Shown: positions 8,191 to 9,925 of the stretch, in pieces
How the letters are laid out: the number at the start of each line of letters is the position of its first letter
How positions within the stretch are numbered: position 1 is the first letter of the stretch
Origin: an uncultured Aquincola sp.
GTDB lineage: Bacteria > Pseudomonadota > Gammaproteobacteria > Burkholderiales > Burkholderiaceae
Assembly (NCBI GenBank): GCA_937883885.1
Contig: CAKZXL010000356.1
Location: forward strand, 1 to 9,925
Length of the DNA stretch: 9,925 bases
Direction of reading: 5' to 3'
The notes under the pieces: generated by a model
What the model was told of the DNA's origin: nothing
The model's database searches: none
Seen by the model: only the letters and a program-made list of their open reading frames with translations
Translations under genes and position numbers: made by a program

Positions 8191-8741
8191 GGCACCTGGT
8201 CTTCCTGCTCGAAGGGCCATCCGAACGCGACGCCCTGGCCGTGTGGCTGCCCCGCTGGCTGCCCGACGACGTGCAGCCGCATTTCCTCGTGTTCGAGGGC
8301 AAGCAGGACATGGAAAAGCGCATGGCCCTGAAGATGCGCTACTGGCAGCTGCCCAACTCACGCTTCCTGGTGCTGCGCGACAAGGACAGCGGCGACTGCC
8401 ATGCGGTCAAAGCCGCCCTGCGCGCCCGGTGTGACGAGGCAGGCCGGCCCGATGCCGTGGTGCGCATCGCCTGCCATGAGCTCGAGAGCTTCTTCCTGGG
8501 CGATTGGCCGGCGGTGGCAAAGGCATTTGAGCAGCCCCGTCTGGCCGCACTGGCACGAAGCGCCAAGTACCGCGACCCTGACCGCATCGCCGCTCCAGAA
8601 GCCGAGCTGCGCCGCCATCTGCCGGGCTACCAGAAGCGGGACGGTGCGCGACGTATTGCGCCGCACATGCACCTGGATCGAAACGCGTCCTGCAGCTTCA
8701 GGCACCTGCGCGACGCGATCTTGCGACTGGCGACTGGCTAG
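8187..8741 (+). CDS. DUF4276-type, Toprim-like partner of the AAA ATPase
   Basis: 184 residues. The N-terminus HLVFLLEGPSERDAL (E9) and the VLRDKDSGDC segment (D65, D67) have the spacing of a Toprim-like acidic centre: one Glu, then DxD on a later strand. HELESFFLGD at 97-106 and the C-terminal KRDGARRIAPHMHLDRNAS with SFRHLRDAI are patterns I associate with DUF4276 proteins. These usually sit directly beside an AAA ATPase, as here. The 4-nt start/stop overlap with the ATPase suggests that the two act together. By analogy with ATPase/Toprim pairs, a nuclease held in check by the ATPase is plausible, but no activity can be read from the sequence. It is the last gene of the tol-headed transcript, and a hairpin follows three bases after the stop. 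Confidence 0.75.
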   Translation: MRHLVFLLEGPSERDALAVWLPRWLPDDVQPHFLVFEGKQDMEKRMALKMRYWQLPNSRFLVLRDKDSGDCHAVKAALRARCDEAGRPDAVVRIACHELESFFLGDWPAVAKAFEQPRLAALARSAKYRDPDRIAAPEAELRRHLPGYQKRDGARRIAPHMHLDRNASCSFRHLRDAILRLATG

Positions 8742-8743
8742 TT

Positions 8744-8771
8744 CGCCCCAAGAATTCTCAGCCTTGGGGCG
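8744..8771. terminator. Perfect 9-bp hairpin between convergent genes
   Basis: CGCCCCAAG (8744-8752) pairs exactly with CTTGGGGCG (8763-8771) around a 10-nt loop, starting two bases after the DUF4276 stop codon and 20 bp before the stop of the convergent repeat protein. The position fits a shared transcription end. Neither strand has a T-run after the stem, so it is not a textbook Rho-independent terminator; it may act as an RNA 3'-end stabiliser or with Rho. Confidence 0.5.
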
Positions 8772-8790
8772 GCCCGGCGGTACTGGGCGC

Positions 8791-9925
8791 TCACGCGGCG
8801 GTGAGCACCACCACCGCGCTGCGATCGCCCAGGCGCAGGCGCACGCGCAACGGCAGCCCTTGAGGCGGCACCGCCGTGGCGCTGAACTGGCGCCGCCGGG
8901 CATCGAAGTGCAACCAGGTGGGCAGCGGCTCGCCGTCTTCCAGCGTGGCCGCGACCGGGGCGTCGCCTGCCAGGTCGGCGGTCAGCGCCCCGGGCAGCCC
9001 GAAGCTGAAGCCGGTGGCCATCAGCGGCTGCGGTACACGCACGGTCACCAGGGCTTCGCCCTCTGGCGTCGGGGCTGGCGAGAGCTGCACGCTGACGCCT
9101 TCGAACATCACGGGCGACTGCGCCATTGGCACCGGGCCGGCCATCAGCACCGAGGCGTCGATGGCCAGCGGTGCGGCCTCCGGCACCGGCAGCACGGCCG
9201 GCGGCATGAGAGGTGGCAGCACCGTGGGAGCCGCCAGCCTGACCCGAGGTGGTACGGCCGGGGGCGAAGGCGGTGGCGCGACCGGAGGAACGACCGCAGG
9301 AACTGAGGACGGTACCGTCGGCGGAGTGACTGTCGGCGCGACGGGCGGCGCCTCCGTGCCCGACTTGACGCCATTGAGCACCGGCGCGGTAGCGAAGCGA
9401 TTGCCGGTCGCAGACAGCGTGATGCCGGAGCCCGGTGCAGACAGCTGGGCCACACCCGCCACGACCATGCTGCTGCCGGGCCGCTGCGTGATGGCACCAC
9501 CGATGCTGGTGGCATTGAATCCCCCAGCGGCCGTGATGTCGCCGATCACCAGGCCACCGATGCCATCGACCACTGCAATGTTGTTGCCCCTGGCGTTGAA
9601 CGCGCCCTGGAAGTCGTTGTTCGCACCATCCAGCGTGATGTTGCTGCCCGGCGCCGCGACGGTGGTTTGACCACCCACCGTGATCACCGAACCAGCCTGC
9701 TGCGTGACGTCGCCGCCCGTGCTCGTGGCGTTGAAGCCACCAGCGGCCGCGATGTTGCCGATCACCAGCCCGCCGGTGCCATCGACCACCGTGACGTTGT
9801 TGCCGGTGGCGTTGAACGCACCCTGGAAGTCGTTGTTCGCGCCGTCCAGCGTGATGTTGCTGCCCGGCGCCGCGACCGTCGTCTGACCGCCGACGACGAT
9901 GGTGGTGCCCGCTGTCTGCGTGATT
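8791..9925 (-). CDS. Filamentous-haemagglutinin-like repeat surface protein, C-terminal part (N-terminus beyond right edge)
   Basis: 377 C-terminal residues are present; the frame is open to the edge, so apparent internal starts are not real starts. Residues 1-144 of the visible part are two tandem 72-residue units (VGGQTTVAAPGSNITLDGAN, NDFQGAFNA, GGLVIG, AAGGFNATS), followed by a decayed third copy (145-184). Such Gly/Asn/Thr-rich units with regularly spaced short strands are typical of the right-handed beta-helix of filamentous-haemagglutinin-like secreted or surface proteins. A Pro/Val-rich linker (about 190-254) follows. The C-terminal domain (about 265-377) contains EPLPTWLHFDARRRQFSATA, close to the LPxWLxF pattern of He_PIG Ig-like domains. 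There is no LPXTG, autotransporter barrel or C-terminal Phe motif, so export by a two-partner (TpsB-type) or type I route is possible but unproven. It converges on the tol-headed operon. Confidence 0.82.
   Translation of the reverse strand, partial: ITQTAGTTIVVGGQTTVAAPGSNITLDGANNDFQGAFNATGNNVTVVDGTGGLVIGNIAAAGGFNATSTGGDVTQQAGSVITVGGQTTVAAPGSNITLDGANNDFQGAFNARGNNIAVVDGIGGLVIGDITAAGGFNATSIGGAITQRPGSSMVVAGVAQLSAPGSGITLSATGNRFATAPVLNGVKSGTEAPPVAPTVTPPTVPSSVPAVVPPVAPPPSPPAVPPRVRLAAPTVLPPLMPPAVLPVPEAAPLAIDASVLMAGPVPMAQSPVMFEGVSVQLSPAPTPEGEALVTVRVPQPLMATGFSFGLPGALTADLAGDAPVAATLEDGEPLPTWLHFDARRRQFSATAVPPQGLPLRVRLRLGDRSAVVVLTAA
9373..9492 (-). repeat. Degenerate third copy of the 72-residue repeat, truncated
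   Basis: About 40 residues (ITQRPGSSMV, SAPGSGITLSATGNRF) follow the repeat register but are diverged, and the unit stops before the GGLVIG half. Terminal repeats that decay next to a linker are common in such proteins. The proline-rich linker starts directly after it. Confidence 0.65.
9493..9708 (-). repeat. 72-residue (216-bp) tandem repeat, unit 2
   Basis: Second complete unit, directly adjacent to the first and same length. Differences are clustered at the unit start (VTQQAGSVIT versus ITQTAGTTIV) and around GNNIAVVDGI; the stretch VGGQTTVAAPGSNITLDGAN and NDFQGAFNA are identical in both. Confidence 0.9.
9709..9924 (-). repeat. 72-residue (216-bp) tandem repeat, unit 1
   Basis: First complete unit visible at the right edge, in phase with the reading frame. 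Its translation (ITQTAGTTIV... to GGD) matches the next unit at 59 of 72 residues by direct alignment. The DNA is also highly similar, suggesting recent duplication or gene conversion. Further copies probably lie beyond the edge. Confidence 0.9.

Noticed and set aside
9493..9924. 216-bp direct repeats as a CRISPR or mobile-element repeat
   Set aside because: The units are contiguous, in reading frame, and encode protein repeats; there are no spacers, terminal inverted repeats or transposase.

Overview
The window is about 70% G+C by eye, with strong G/C third-position bias and a Tol gene order of the beta-proteobacterial type. It reads as chromosome of a Burkholderiales-like beta-proteobacterium (Rubrivivax/Leptothrix/Ideonella-type lineages are plausible). 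The genus is inference from style and gene content, because no rRNA or other marker is present.

Left third (1-3106, minus strand): a two-gene signalling operon. The promoter-proximal gene encodes a response regulator whose receiver domain is joined to a degenerate GGDEF domain. It is catalytically dead by motif but keeps an RxxD I-site. Two bases later starts a membrane sensor with an extracytoplasmic CHASE domain and at least two PAS domains. That gene runs off the left edge, so its output domain is not visible.

Centre (3107-8741, plus strand): a 156-bp divergent intergenic region, then seven tightly packed genes. They are a class I/II PLP aminotransferase, ybgC, tolQ, tolR, tolA, an AAA/OLD-like ATPase and a DUF4276/Toprim-like protein. 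Gaps range from a 4-nt overlap to 13 nt, so one transcript is likely. The Tol proteins form the inner-membrane motor (TolQ, TolR) and periplasm-spanning arm (TolA) that normally act with TolB and Pal on outer-membrane constriction at division. The canonical tolB-pal-cpoB tail is absent at this position. A two-gene ATPase plus Toprim-like cassette, resembling anti-phage or stress modules, occupies the place where tolB should begin. This is the most notable feature of the window.

Right end (8742-9925): a perfect 9-bp hairpin between convergent genes, then on the minus strand the C-terminal part of a large repeat-rich surface protein of filamentous-haemagglutinin type. It shows 72-residue tandem repeats, a proline-rich linker and an Ig-like (He_PIG-type) C-terminal domain. 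Its N-terminus lies beyond the right edge.

No tRNA, rRNA, CRISPR array, insertion sequence or riboswitch was recognised. The other long open frames on both strands are antisense by-products of high G+C.
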